Shown here: in pieces, positions 8,985 to 17,439 of the stretch
Layout: each line of letters starts with the position of its first letter
How positions within the stretch are numbered: position 1 is the first letter of the stretch
Source of the DNA: Pseudomonas sp. UMAB-08
GTDB lineage: Bacteria; Pseudomonadota; Gammaproteobacteria; Pseudomonadales; Pseudomonadaceae
DNA length: 64,000 nucleotides
Direction of reading: 5' to 3'
NCBI RefSeq assembly: GCF_900095225.1
Contig: NZ_LT607417.1
Location: forward strand, 45,540 to 109,539
The notes under the pieces: generated by a model
The model's input: only the letters and a program-made list of their open reading frames with translations
Databases searched by the model: none
What the model was told of the DNA's origin: nothing
Program-made: the position numbers and the translations under genes

Positions 8985-11903
8985 ATGTCCCTGATAGTTC
9001 TACTGCTTTTGCCTTTTATCGGCAGCTGTCTCGCGGCCCTTTTGCCGCACAATGCGCGTAACGCTGAATCCATCCTGGCAGGCCTCGTGAGTCTGATAGG
9101 CGCGGTCCAGGTCGCCCTGTGGTACCCGCAGATCGCTGACGGCGGCGTGATTCGCCAGGAATTCTTCTGGTTACCCAGCCTGGGTCTGAACTTCGTTCTG
9201 CGAATGGATGGTTTTGCCTGGCTGTTTTCCATGCTGGTGTTGGGCATCGGAGCGCTGGTGTCCTTGTATGCGCGTTATTACATGTCGCCTGATGACCCGG
9301 TGCCGCGCTTTTTCGCCTTTTTCCTCGCGTTCATGGGCGCCATGCTGGGCCTGGTGATCTCCGGCAACCTGATCCAGATCGTATTTTTCTGGGAGCTGAC
9401 CAGTCTTTTCTCTTTCTTGCTGATCGGCTACTGGCACCATCGCGCCGACGCCCGCCGAGGCGCCTACATGGCGCTGGTGGTCACCGGGGCTGGCGGCCTC
9501 GCCTTATTGGTGGGGGTCATGCTGCTCGGCCATGTGGTCGGCAGCTATGATCTGGACAAAGTGCTGGCGGCGGGTGACGAAATTCGTGCCCACGCCCTGT
9601 ACCCGGTGTTGCTGCCGTTGATACTGATTGGCGCCTTGAGCAAGAGCGCGCAGTTCCCTTTTCACTTCTGGCTGCCCCACGCCATGGCAGCACCAACCCC
9701 GGTTTCGGCCTACCTGCACTCAGCGACCATGGTCAAGGCCGGGGTATTTTTGCTGGCGCGATTCTGGCCGGTATTGTCGGGCACTGAAGAATGGTTCTGG
9801 ATCGTCGGCGGGGCCGGCGCCTGCACGTTGCTGTTGGGTGCCTACACAGCGATTTTCCAGACCGACCTCAAAGGCCTGCTGGCCTACTCGACGATCAGCC
9901 ATCTGGGCCTGATCACCCTGCTACTTGGCCTGAACAGTCCGTTGGCCGCCGTGGCGGCAGTGTTCCATATTCTCAATCACGCCACCTTCAAGGCCTCGCT
10001 GTTCATGGCCGCCGGGATCATCGACCATGAAAGCGGTACCCGAGATATTCGGCGGCTCAGCGGCCTGATCAAGATGATGCCGTATACCGCCACCCTGGCC
10101 ATGGTCGCCAGTGCGTCAATGGCCGGGATTCCGCTGCTGAACGGCTTTCTTTCCAAGGAAATGTTCTTCGCCGAGACCGTGTTCATCTCCTCTACCGCGT
10201 GGGTCGAGATGGCACTGCCTGTCATCGCGACCATTGCCGGGAGCTTCAGCGTTGTCTATGCGCTGCGCTTTACCGTGGATGTATTTTTCGGCCCGAAAGC
10301 CACCGACCTGCCCCATACACCTCACGAACCGCCACGCTGGATGCGCGCACCCGTTGAACTACTGGTGCTGGCTTGCCTGATCGTCGGCATCTTCCCCGCG
10401 CAGTCCGTGGGCCCGCTGCTGGCCACTGCCGCGCGGCCGGTCGTAGGGGGCACGCTGCCCGAATACAACCTGGCGATCTGGCATGGCTGGAATACGCCGA
10501 TGATCATGAGCCTGCTGGCCATGGTCGGCGGCATCGTGCTGTATCTGCTGTTGCGCCCGGCCTTCAAACAGGAGCGATTTACCGGTGCGCCCCTGGTCTC
10601 CCGCCTCAATGGCAAGCATCTGTTCGAGCGCAGCCTGGTATTGATGGTGCGTTGCGCACGGCGTTTCGAGCGAAAGATCAGCACCCGCCGCCTGCAGGCC
10701 CAGCTATTTCTGCTGGTCCTGGTCGCTTTCGTTGGCGGACTGATTCCGCTCTACCACAGTGGCCTGACCTGGGGTGATCGACCAAAAATTCCAGGCTCGG
10801 CGGTGTTCGTGACGCTGTGGCTGATTGCGATTGCCTGCGCACTCGGCGCTGCGTGGCAGGCCAAATATCACCGTCTCGCGGCACTGACCATGGTCAGCGT
10901 CTGCGGATTGATGATCTGCATCACCTTCGTCTGGTTCTCTGCCCCGGACCTGGCCCTGACCCAGTTGGTGGTGGAGGTGGTCACCACCGTGCTGATTCTG
11001 CTGGGCCTGCGCTGGCTGCCACGACGCAACGAAAACGTCGCGCCACTGCCGAGCACTCTCAGCCAGGCTCGGGCACGCCGTCTGCGTGACTTGCTGCTGG
11101 CAGTGCTGGTCGGAGGCGGCATGGCGCTGCTGTCTTATGCGATGCTGACTCGGCCAACGCCCAATACGATTTCCTCGTTCTATCTCAGCCGCGCGCTGCC
11201 TCAAGGCGGCGGCAGCAACGTGGTGAACGTGATGCTGGTGGACTTCCGCGGCTTCGATACCTTGGGCGAAATCACTGTATTGGCGGCCGTCGCCCTGACG
11301 ATATTCGCGTTGTTAAGACGTTTCCGCCCCCCCAAGGAAAGCATCCCGCTGCCCGCTCAGCAGCGCTTGCTGGCGCGTGACGTGGTCACCGACCTGGTTA
11401 ATCCGCGTAGCGCCAGTGACACCGCATTGGGCTTCATGATGGTGCCGGCCGTGCTGGTGCGCTTGTTGTTGCCGATTGCCTTCGTGGTGTCGATGTACCT
11501 GTTCATGCGCGGGCACAACTTGCCGGGCGGCGGATTCGTCGCAGGGCTGGTGATGTCCGTAGCCTTCATTCTTCAATACATGGTGGCAGGAACGCAGTGG
11601 GTCGAGGCGCAAATGAGTCTGCGTCCACTGCGCTGGATGGGCACGGGGATGCTTTTTGCGATATTCACCGGACTGGGTTCGATGGCACTCGGCTACCCGT
11701 TCATGACCACCCATACCGCGCACTTGCAGTTACCACTGCTGGGCGATATCCACTTCGCCAGCGCGCTGTTCTTCGACATCGGCGTGTACGCCGTGGTAGT
11801 CGGATCGACGCTGCTGATCCTCACGGCCTTGGCTCACCAATCGGTGCGAAGCCATCGACCGACCTCGCTGCCCAAACCCATAGCAACGCAAGGAGCCGCC
11901 TGA
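8985..11903 (+). CDS. mrpA: Mrp cation/proton antiporter subunit A (fused A/B)
   Basis: Largest subunit of the multi-protein Na+(K+)/H+ antiporter in the inner membrane, related to complex I NuoL. The 972-residue polytopic protein keeps the antiporter-module charged residues (ALSKSAQFPFHFWLP and HSATMVKAGVFLL). The N-terminal NuoL-like part covers about residues 1-770. The end (GHNLPGGGFVAGLVMSVAF) is the MrpB-like domain, fused to A as in other Pseudomonas (Sha/Pha) systems. It is the first gene of six, overlapping mrpC by one base. The complex serves pH and sodium tolerance. Confidence 0.93.
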   Translation: MSLIVLLLLPFIGSCLAALLPHNARNAESILAGLVSLIGAVQVALWYPQIADGGVIRQEFFWLPSLGLNFVLRMDGFAWLFSMLVLGIGALVSLYARYYMSPDDPVPRFFAFFLAFMGAMLGLVISGNLIQIVFFWELTSLFSFLLIGYWHHRADARRGAYMALVVTGAGGLALLVGVMLLGHVVGSYDLDKVLAAGDEIRAHALYPVLLPLILIGALSKSAQFPFHFWLPHAMAAPTPVSAYLHSATMVKAGVFLLARFWPVLSGTEEWFWIVGGAGACTLLLGAYTAIFQTDLKGLLAYSTISHLGLITLLLGLNSPLAAVAAVFHILNHATFKASLFMAAGIIDHESGTRDIRRLSGLIKMMPYTATLAMVASASMAGIPLLNGFLSKEMFFAETVFISSTAWVEMALPVIATIAGSFSVVYALRFTVDVFFGPKATDLPHTPHEPPRWMRAPVELLVLACLIVGIFPAQSVGPLLATAARPVVGGTLPEYNLAIWHGWNTPMIMSLLAMVGGIVLYLLLRPAFKQERFTGAPLVSRLNGKHLFERSLVLMVRCARRFERKISTRRLQAQLFLLVLVAFVGGLIPLYHSGLTWGDRPKIPGSAVFVTLWLIAIACALGAAWQAKYHRLAALTMVSVCGLMICITFVWFSAPDLALTQLVVEVVTTVLILLGLRWLPRRNENVAPLPSTLSQARARRLRDLLLAVLVGGGMALLSYAMLTRPTPNTISSFYLSRALPQGGGSNVVNVMLVDFRGFDTLGEITVLAAVALTIFALLRRFRPPKESIPLPAQQRLLARDVVTDLVNPRSASDTALGFMMVPAVLVRLLLPIAFVVSMYLFMRGHNLPGGGFVAGLVMSVAFILQYMVAGTQWVEAQMSLRPLRWMGTGMLFAIFTGLGSMALGYPFMTTHTAHLQLPLLGDIHFASALFFDIGVYAVVVGSTLLILTALAHQSVRSHRPTSLPKPIATQGAA

Positions 11904-12247
11904 TGGAAGAAGTCATCGCAATCGCCATCGGTGTACTGGTGGCCTCAGGCGTCTGGCTGATCCTGCGACCTCGAACCTTTCAAGTGGTGATGGGCCTGTG
12001 CTTGCTGTCCTACGGGGTCAACCTGTTCATCTTCAGCATGGGCAGCCTGTTTATCGGCAAGGAACCGATCATCAAGGACGGAGTGCCGCAAGACTTGCTC
12101 AATTACACCGACCCCCTGCCGCAAGCCCTGGTCTTGACGGCGATTGTCATCAGCTTCGCCATGACCGCTCTGTTTTTGGTACTGCTACTGGCCTCGCGAG
12201 GCCTGACCGGCACCGACCACGTGGATGGTCGGGAGCCTAAAGAATGA
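11903..12247 (+). CDS. mrpC: Mrp antiporter subunit C
   Basis: 114-residue NuoK-like membrane subunit with three helices (VIAIAIGVLVASGVWLIL, LCLLSYGVNLFIFSMG, ALVLTAIVISFAMTALFLVL) and the family's conserved DPLPQALVLTAIVI segment. The ATG shares bases with the mrpA stop (TGATG), so translation is coupled; a longer reading from inside mrpA is not supported. It overlaps mrpD by four bases. Confidence 0.93.
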   Translation: MEEVIAIAIGVLVASGVWLILRPRTFQVVMGLCLLSYGVNLFIFSMGSLFIGKEPIIKDGVPQDLLNYTDPLPQALVLTAIVISFAMTALFLVLLLASRGLTGTDHVDGREPKE

Positions 12248-13920
12248 CGTTGATGAATCAACTGATCGTCGCCCCCATTCTGCTCCCCCTGCTGACCGCC
12301 GCCCTGATGTTGATGCTCGGCGAAAAGCATCGTCCGTTGAAAGCCCGAATCAACCTGCTCTCCACCTTACTTGGGCTGGCGATCTCGATCAGTTTATTGA
12401 TAGGGGTCCAGCAGGCAGGTACCACGGGCTCCATCGGCGTATACCTGCCGGGTAACTGGGAAGCGCCCTTCGGCATCGTGCTGGTGGTCGATCATCTTTC
12501 CGCGCTGATGCTGGTGCTGACCGGGATCATCGGTGTCTGTGCCCTGCTCTTCGCCCTGGCGCGCTGGGACCGGGCCGGCGCCAGCTTTCATGCCTTGTTC
12601 CAGATCCAGCTGCTGGGCCTTTACGGAGCCTTCCTGACCGCCGACCTGTTCAACCTGTTCGTGTTCTTCGAGGTGCTGCTGGCCGCGTCTTATGGCCTGA
12701 TGCTCCACGGTTCGGGACGCGCACGCGTCTCGACCGGGCTGCATTACATCACCATCAACCTGGTGGCCTCGTCGTTGTTCCTGATTGGAGCGGCGCTGAT
12801 TTATGGCGTTACCGGCACCCTGAACATGGCCGATCTGGCGATAAAGATCCCGTTAGTGCCCGAATCCGATCGCGGCCTTTTGCATGCCGGCGCCGCTATT
12901 CTTGCCACGGCGTTCCTGGCCAAAGCTGGCATGTGGCCGCTGAACTTCTGGCTGGTGCCGGCCTACTCGGCAGCCAGCGCGCCCGTGGCAGCGATGTTCG
13001 CGATCATGACCAAAGTCGGTGTCTACACCGTGCTGCGGCTCTGGACCCTGCTATTTTCCGGGCAAGCAGGCGCCTCAGCGTTTTTTGGCGGTGACTGGCT
13101 GATCTATGGTGGCATGGCGACAATTTTCACGGCCGCTGTAGCGATTCTGGCCGCACAACGCCTGGAACGCCTGGGCAGTCTGAGCATTCTGGTGTCGGCA
13201 GGTATCCTGCTGTCGGCCATCGGTTTTGCCCAACCCAGCCTGACCGCTGGCGCCCTGTTCTATCTGGTCAGTTCGACCCTGACCCTGAGCGCCCTGTTTC
13301 TGCTGGCCGAACTGATAGAACGCTCGCGCTCAGACAAGGAAATTCCCCTCTTCGAAGACGCGGAGCGGCCTCGCCCAGTGCAATCGGTGCAACCACTGCC
13401 GGGTATAAACCTCGATGAGGAACAGAAAGCCGTGGTCGGTCAGGTGATTCCTAGAACCATGGCGTTCCTTGGGCTGAGCTTCATTGCTTGCGCCTTATTG
13501 ATCATTGGCATGCCGCCTCTGTCCGGTTTTATTGGCAAGCTGACGTTGCTCAGTGCCTTGCTCAATCCACTCGGGCTGGATGTGGCCAAGGACGAATCGG
13601 TTTCAGGTCCCAGTTGGGCGCTGATCAGCCTGTTGATCTTCTCCGGGCTGGCCTCGCTGATCGCTTTTTCTCGCGTCGGCATTCAGCGTTTCTGGGCTCC
13701 GAGAGAGAGACCTTCGCCCACGCTGCGGCGCAATGAGTGCCTGCCCATCCTGATCCTGTTGGGCTTGTGCATTGCGCTCACGTTCAAAGCCGAGCCGCTG
13801 CTGCGCTACACCCAGGACACTGCGGCGGCCCTGCATGACCCGCAGCAATACGTGCTGTCAGTCATGGCCACCCGCCCACTGCCCGGTCCAACCACCGCCG
13901 CCCAGAAGGTGCAGCCATGA
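12244..13920 (+). CDS. mrpD: Mrp antiporter subunit D
   Basis: 558-residue NuoN/NuoM-like proton-translocating subunit with about 14 helices. Charged residues of the antiporter module are present in FLAKAGMWPLNFWLVPAYSAASAP and in MTKVGVYTVLRLW, along with FNLFVFFEVLLAASYGLML. A soluble loop of about 60 residues (around 360-410) is rich in Glu and Arg. It overlaps mrpC and mrpE by four bases each and is essential for transport in this family. Confidence 0.93.
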   Translation: MTLMNQLIVAPILLPLLTAALMLMLGEKHRPLKARINLLSTLLGLAISISLLIGVQQAGTTGSIGVYLPGNWEAPFGIVLVVDHLSALMLVLTGIIGVCALLFALARWDRAGASFHALFQIQLLGLYGAFLTADLFNLFVFFEVLLAASYGLMLHGSGRARVSTGLHYITINLVASSLFLIGAALIYGVTGTLNMADLAIKIPLVPESDRGLLHAGAAILATAFLAKAGMWPLNFWLVPAYSAASAPVAAMFAIMTKVGVYTVLRLWTLLFSGQAGASAFFGGDWLIYGGMATIFTAAVAILAAQRLERLGSLSILVSAGILLSAIGFAQPSLTAGALFYLVSSTLTLSALFLLAELIERSRSDKEIPLFEDAERPRPVQSVQPLPGINLDEEQKAVVGQVIPRTMAFLGLSFIACALLIIGMPPLSGFIGKLTLLSALLNPLGLDVAKDESVSGPSWALISLLIFSGLASLIAFSRVGIQRFWAPRERPSPTLRRNECLPILILLGLCIALTFKAEPLLRYTQDTAAALHDPQQYVLSVMATRPLPGPTTAAQKVQP

Positions 13921-14405
13921 AGCGTCTGTTCCCGGCCCCGTGGCTATCGCTGGCGCTCTGGTCGCTGTGGCTGGTGCTGAATCTGTCTCTCAGCCCCGGT
14001 AATCTGTTGCTCGGCGCATTGCTTGGGGTTTTCGCCCCCCTACTGATGAAGCCGTTGCGCCCTCTGCCGGTACGGGTTCGCAGGCCAGGCGTGATGCTGA
14101 AATTGTTCCTGCGGGTGGGATGCGACGTGGTGTCATCGAACATTGCCGTGAGCTGGACGGTATGGAACGCTAAACGGCGACCACCCCGCTCAGCGTTCGT
14201 CAAAGTGCCGCTTGACCTGCGTGATGCCAATGGCCTGGCGGCCTTGTCGATGATCACTACGGTCATTCCGGGCACAGTGTGGTCAGAACTGGCGCTGGAC
14301 CGTAGCGTGTTGCTGATGCATGTGTTCGATCTGAACGATGAGGCGCAGTTCATCGAGCACTTCAAGCACTGTTACGAACGCCCGCTGATGGAGATTTTCC
14401 AATGA
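13917..14405 (+). CDS. mrpE: Mrp antiporter subunit E
   Basis: 162-residue MrpE (PF01899) with two or three N-terminal helices (WLSLALWSLWLVLNLSLSPG, LLLGALLGVFAPLL) and a cytoplasmic C-terminal domain with the family signature ITTVIPGTVWSELALD followed by LLMHVFDL. It overlaps both neighbours by four bases, so the six subunits are probably made in fixed ratio. Confidence 0.93.
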   Translation: MKRLFPAPWLSLALWSLWLVLNLSLSPGNLLLGALLGVFAPLLMKPLRPLPVRVRRPGVMLKLFLRVGCDVVSSNIAVSWTVWNAKRRPPRSAFVKVPLDLRDANGLAALSMITTVIPGTVWSELALDRSVLLMHVFDLNDEAQFIEHFKHCYERPLMEIFQ

Positions 14406-14680
14406 GTGCCCTGCTCTCCAACGCCATTTTGCTCAGCCTGTTCATCTTCGTGCTGGCGATGGTGCTGACCTCTATTCGGCTGTTCAAGGGCCCGTCCGCA
14501 CAGGATCGGGTCCTCGCTCTGGACTACCTGTACATCATCGCCATGTTGATGATGCTGGTGCTGGGCATCCGCTACGCCAGCGACATGTACTTCGAAGCCG
14601 CGCTATTGATTGCCCTGTTCGGCTTCGTCGCCTCCTTCGCGCTGGCGAAGTTCCTGCTGCGCGGCGAGGTGATCGAATGA
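14402..14680 (+). CDS. mrpF: Mrp antiporter subunit F
   Basis: 92-residue subunit with three helices and the MrpF signature RLFKGPSAQDRVLALDYL after helix 1. ATGA overlaps join it to mrpE and mrpG. It has the usual family length of 85-95 residues. Confidence 0.93.
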   Translation: MSALLSNAILLSLFIFVLAMVLTSIRLFKGPSAQDRVLALDYLYIIAMLMMLVLGIRYASDMYFEAALLIALFGFVASFALAKFLLRGEVIE

Positions 14681-15054
14681 ATTCGCTCAGCGTGCTGCCG
14701 TTCTGGGTCGAGATCATCACTGCGGCGCTATTAGTCGCCAGCAGCCTGTTCGCCCTGACCGGCGCCCTCGGTCTGCTGCGCATGAAAGACTTCTTTCAGC
14801 GCATGCACCCACCCGCACTGGCGTCCACCTTGGGCGCATGGTGCGTAGCGCTGGCGTCGATCATCTATTTTTCGGCGCTTAAATCCGAACCGGTGATTCA
14901 TGCCTGGTTGATCCCGGTACTGCTGTCTATCACCGTGCCGGTCACTACCCTGCTGCTGGCCCGCACCGGACTGTTCCGCAAACGCATGGCGGGGGATGAC
15001 GTACCGCCAGAGGTCAGTGGCGATCGCAGCGAAGGTGATCCGGACGGCAGCTGA
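14677..15054 (+). CDS. mrpG: Mrp antiporter subunit G
   Basis: 125-residue MrpG/PhaG with three helices and the family signature LGLLRMKDFFQRMHPPALASTLG. The C-terminal 30 residues are hydrophilic. It is the last gene of the operon. No clear Rho-independent terminator follows, and the next gene is on the opposite strand. Confidence 0.92.
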   Translation: MNSLSVLPFWVEIITAALLVASSLFALTGALGLLRMKDFFQRMHPPALASTLGAWCVALASIIYFSALKSEPVIHAWLIPVLLSITVPVTTLLLARTGLFRKRMAGDDVPPEVSGDRSEGDPDGS

Positions 15055-15079
15055 TTCGCGGTATGTCAGCTGCACCGCC

Positions 15080-15349
15080 TCATTTCAAGCTGGCGCTGAC
15101 CTTGGTCGTAATGTCTGCGGGTACCCACCAGCCTTCAGTCGCGCCCTTGACGATATCGCCGAGGCTGACCAATAGCGCACGAATCCCTCTCATGCTTGTG
15201 CAGCTCGAATCAATCTTTTCCGGAAACAGCTTCGCCTGAGCACGAGAAGCCAAGGCTTCAAAATACTCTGTCAGCAGATCGGAGTAGAGGTTCCTTTTCG
15301 TCGGAACCCGGCTTCGAGTGGTTGCCTTATAAGGTGTACGCGCGTTCAC
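15080..15349 (-). CDS. Hypothetical 89-residue protein, possible antitoxin remnant
   Basis: Weakly supported ORF with a GTG start and no strong ribosome site. The N-terminal third (KRNLYSDLLTEYFEALASRA) resembles the start of NadS/HigA-like antitoxins, which continue into a helix-turn-helix. The rest shows no such domain and no recognisable family. It may be a decayed antitoxin gene that has run into unrelated sequence. No toxin partner is adjacent. Confidence 0.4.
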   Translation of the reverse strand: MNARTPYKATTRSRVPTKRNLYSDLLTEYFEALASRAQAKLFPEKIDSSCTSMRGIRALLVSLGDIVKGATEGWWVPADITTKVSASLK

Positions 15350-15381
15350 GCTCGGGCAAACCGTAGCGTCTTGTTCTCGTG

Positions 15382-15846
15382 TTATTCACTGGCCTTGAAT
15401 GTCAGCTCACCCTTGCGCCATTTCGCGGCTTTGCCGGTAACGGCTTTCAAGGTCTTGCTCAACGTACCTTGCAACTGCTCGTTGGCGGCAAAGACCGTGA
15501 CCACGGCATGACCTTCCTTGAACACAATACCGTGGCCGTCGGGTGTATTAACGTAGGCGTAATCACCCAGACCATAGACGGTCAACTTGATATCGCGAAA
15601 CTTCAGTTCGAACTTGCCACCTTCACGGCTGGGCAATACGGCTGCACGAAAATGATCGCCTACTTTGAGTTCCAGACGCGGTTTATCGTCTACCACCAAC
15701 GCGGTTTCGGTATCAATTTCAGCGATGTAAATGCCTTCGGCGGTTTGCTCGGTGACATAGACAAAACGGGATTGGAATTGCTTGACCAGCTTGGCACGAA
15801 GATCGCCAAGCACGAATAATGCGTGCATATCCAGATTACTTACTGC
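15382..15846 (-). CDS. Conserved hypothetical beta-rich protein
   Basis: 154-residue soluble protein, probably cytoplasmic, with alternating hydrophobic strands (QSRFVYVTEQTAEGIYIAEI, KFELKFRDIKLTVYGLG, DGHGIVFKEGHAVVTVFAAN) and a basic C-terminus. The likely start is TTG at 15846, because AGAGGA lies 7 bases upstream. The first ATG (15828) lacks a good ribosome site, and codons further upstream give non-homologous-looking sequence. I do not recognise the family and see no functional link to its neighbours. Confidence 0.65.
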   Translation of the reverse strand, partial: AVSNLDMHALFVLGDLRAKLVKQFQSRFVYVTEQTAEGIYIAEIDTETALVVDDKPRLELKVGDHFRAAVLPSREGGKFELKFRDIKLTVYGLGDYAYVNTPDGHGIVFKEGHAVVTVFAANEQLQGTLSKTLKAVTGKAAKWRKGELTFKASE

Positions 15847-16386
15847 CAATGAAGAGTCCTCTAACTTGAAAATGATCTTGCCCGACAACGTTCGAGCACC
15901 ACACAAAACGGGGTGGATACAGCTATTTACCGTCCCTGTTCGTCGCACAAAAATTATTGACTGACCTTGATCCAGCATCCCTGACGTTTCGAAGAGGATC
16001 GTCAACTTATAGCCCGGATGCCTGCCAACAACCCCGCACAGAATATTAATGGATAACCGACTCGGCGTCTCGCCACCCGGGCGTCCAGCCTTGCAGGAAA
16101 TCACGTTTTCGGTTGCCAGAGGATAGCAGGCAACGAAGTCAGGAATAAAAACACGATTCTACCGGCTAGCCCCCCCTACAGGGTATATACCTTTCGTCCG
16201 GCGATGACGCAAAAAACAGAAATCCACTCGTTAGGGCCCGGCCCCGATAACCTGTCATTCGTCATCATAAGTACTAAACCCCGCCTGGCTACCTCAACAA
16301 CTGCCATACTCGCCAACATCAAAAAAAGACAGACGATACGCCTGCGTGCCGTAGAGTAGTAACTCGTCATCCATGGGAAGGTAATA
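15847..16386. other. Intergenic region with no recognised feature
   Basis: About 540 bp between the divergent small genes at 15846 and 16387. I see no convincing gene, RNA or long repeat. It must contain both promoters. GC content is a little lower than in the flanking genes. Confidence 0.55.
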
Positions 16387-16617
16387 GTGATTGAATTTGA
16401 TATTGGCGAGTTCTTCATCTGGGGCGAAGCCAAGGAAGTCGACGGTGAGTTCCAGGCTGTAATCGTGATGCGCGCCAAAGAAGCAAAAAACGCAATCAGC
16501 TACCACCAAGTCGAAAAAGACCGGTGGTTCAAAACAGCGGATGTCGCTGCGACTGCCGCAGAAGAGGCTGCCAAAGCCTTGAAAGAAGCGGTCGATGCAG
16601 GTGCTTTGAGCCTCTAG
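16387..16617 (+). CDS. Small conserved hypothetical protein
   Basis: 76-residue acidic protein (MIEFDIGEFFIWGEAKEVDG...) with a strongly helical Ala/Glu/Lys C-terminus. The GTG start at 16387 follows GGGAAGG by five bases, a good ribosome site, which favours this strand over the overlapping opposite-strand frame. No signal peptide or membrane segment is present, and the function is unknown. Confidence 0.65.
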   Translation: MIEFDIGEFFIWGEAKEVDGEFQAVIVMRAKEAKNAISYHQVEKDRWFKTADVAATAAEEAAKALKEAVDAGALSL

Positions 16618-16822
16618 TTCACTGCCGTCGGGAGGGGCCAGTACTCGCCGGTTACCGTTACTGGTCATCGGCGCTCAGGATCAAGTACGAGAAGAATCTG
16701 TCACTGCCCGCTTATCCCGTCGAACTCTTGCCGGGCGCTGGCCTCTGATACGTTGCCACCGTTTTATTAACGGCATTAACGGCGCCCACCACCGCACGGG
16801 GTTTTCCCGTCGAGGAGATCAC

Positions 16823-17059
16823 ATGGAATTGACTACGCCTACGCTGGCCACCCTCTTCGAACAACTGGGCCTTGAGTCAGACCCGGCCAGTATCGATGCA
16901 TTTGTCTCCAGCCACTTTCTGCCAGAAAACATCAAGCTCTCCGAGGCCGACTTCTGGACACCGCAACAGGCGCGATTCCTGAAAGAAGAATTGCGCGAAG
17001 ACGCCGAATGGGCGCTCGTTGTGGATGAACTCAATGAGCGGCTGCATCAGGCCAGGTAG
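16823..17059 (+). CDS. DUF2789 family protein
   Basis: 78-residue all-helical protein matching the DUF2789 pattern: PTLATLFEQLGLESDPASID, then LSEADFWTPQQARFLKEELR and EDAEWALVVDELNERL. GAGGAGATCAC precedes the ATG. The family is common in Pseudomonas and has no assigned function. Confidence 0.85.
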   Translation: MELTTPTLATLFEQLGLESDPASIDAFVSSHFLPENIKLSEADFWTPQQARFLKEELREDAEWALVVDELNERLHQAR

Positions 17060-17084
17060 CACCAACGCCTCATCGACACCTCGA

Positions 17085-17273
17085 TCAGGCCGCTTTCGAC
17101 AATTGAGCGGCCCATGCAGCGCGGCACTCTTCGGCTTCGCTGCGGGTGGAAAAAGCGGTTCCTCGGCGCTCCCCGTTGAGCAAGACCACCCAACAAACGC
17201 GACGCCCCTGAGCACGCATTGAAGGGGGAACCCCTGTACCTATCATCACGGCGACATCGACTTTGCTGTGCAT
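17085..17273 (-). CDS. Small conserved hypothetical protein
   Basis: 62-residue protein (MHSKVDVAVMIGTGVPPSM...) with a beta-rich middle (CWVVLLNGERRGTAFST) and a helical end, resembling a compact modification- or stress-type domain common in Pseudomonas but unnamed. The ATG at 17273 is preferred over the one at 17279 because GGGGAG is then 7 bases away. It is convergent with the DUF2789 gene. Confidence 0.68.
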   Translation of the reverse strand: MHSKVDVAVMIGTGVPPSMRAQGRRVCWVVLLNGERRGTAFSTRSEAEECRAAWAAQLSKAA

Positions 17274-17439
17274 GAGCATTCTCCCCGGACTTCACAAGCA
17301 ACCTAACGATGACGCCATCATAGAGACTTGCCCAGTCGGGAAAAAGCTATCGCCCGCATAGCTTCGTTACATAACCTGTAACAAAACCCCAGGACTGGCT
17401 CTTCGCCAAACCCTTTGCTGATACTTCATCGGGGATACC

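Noticed and set aside
16294..16668. Minus-strand frame overlapping the small gene at 16387-16617
   Set aside because: The plus-strand gene has a good ribosome site and a plausible acidic helical protein; the minus frame is Phe/Cys-rich without a start signal.
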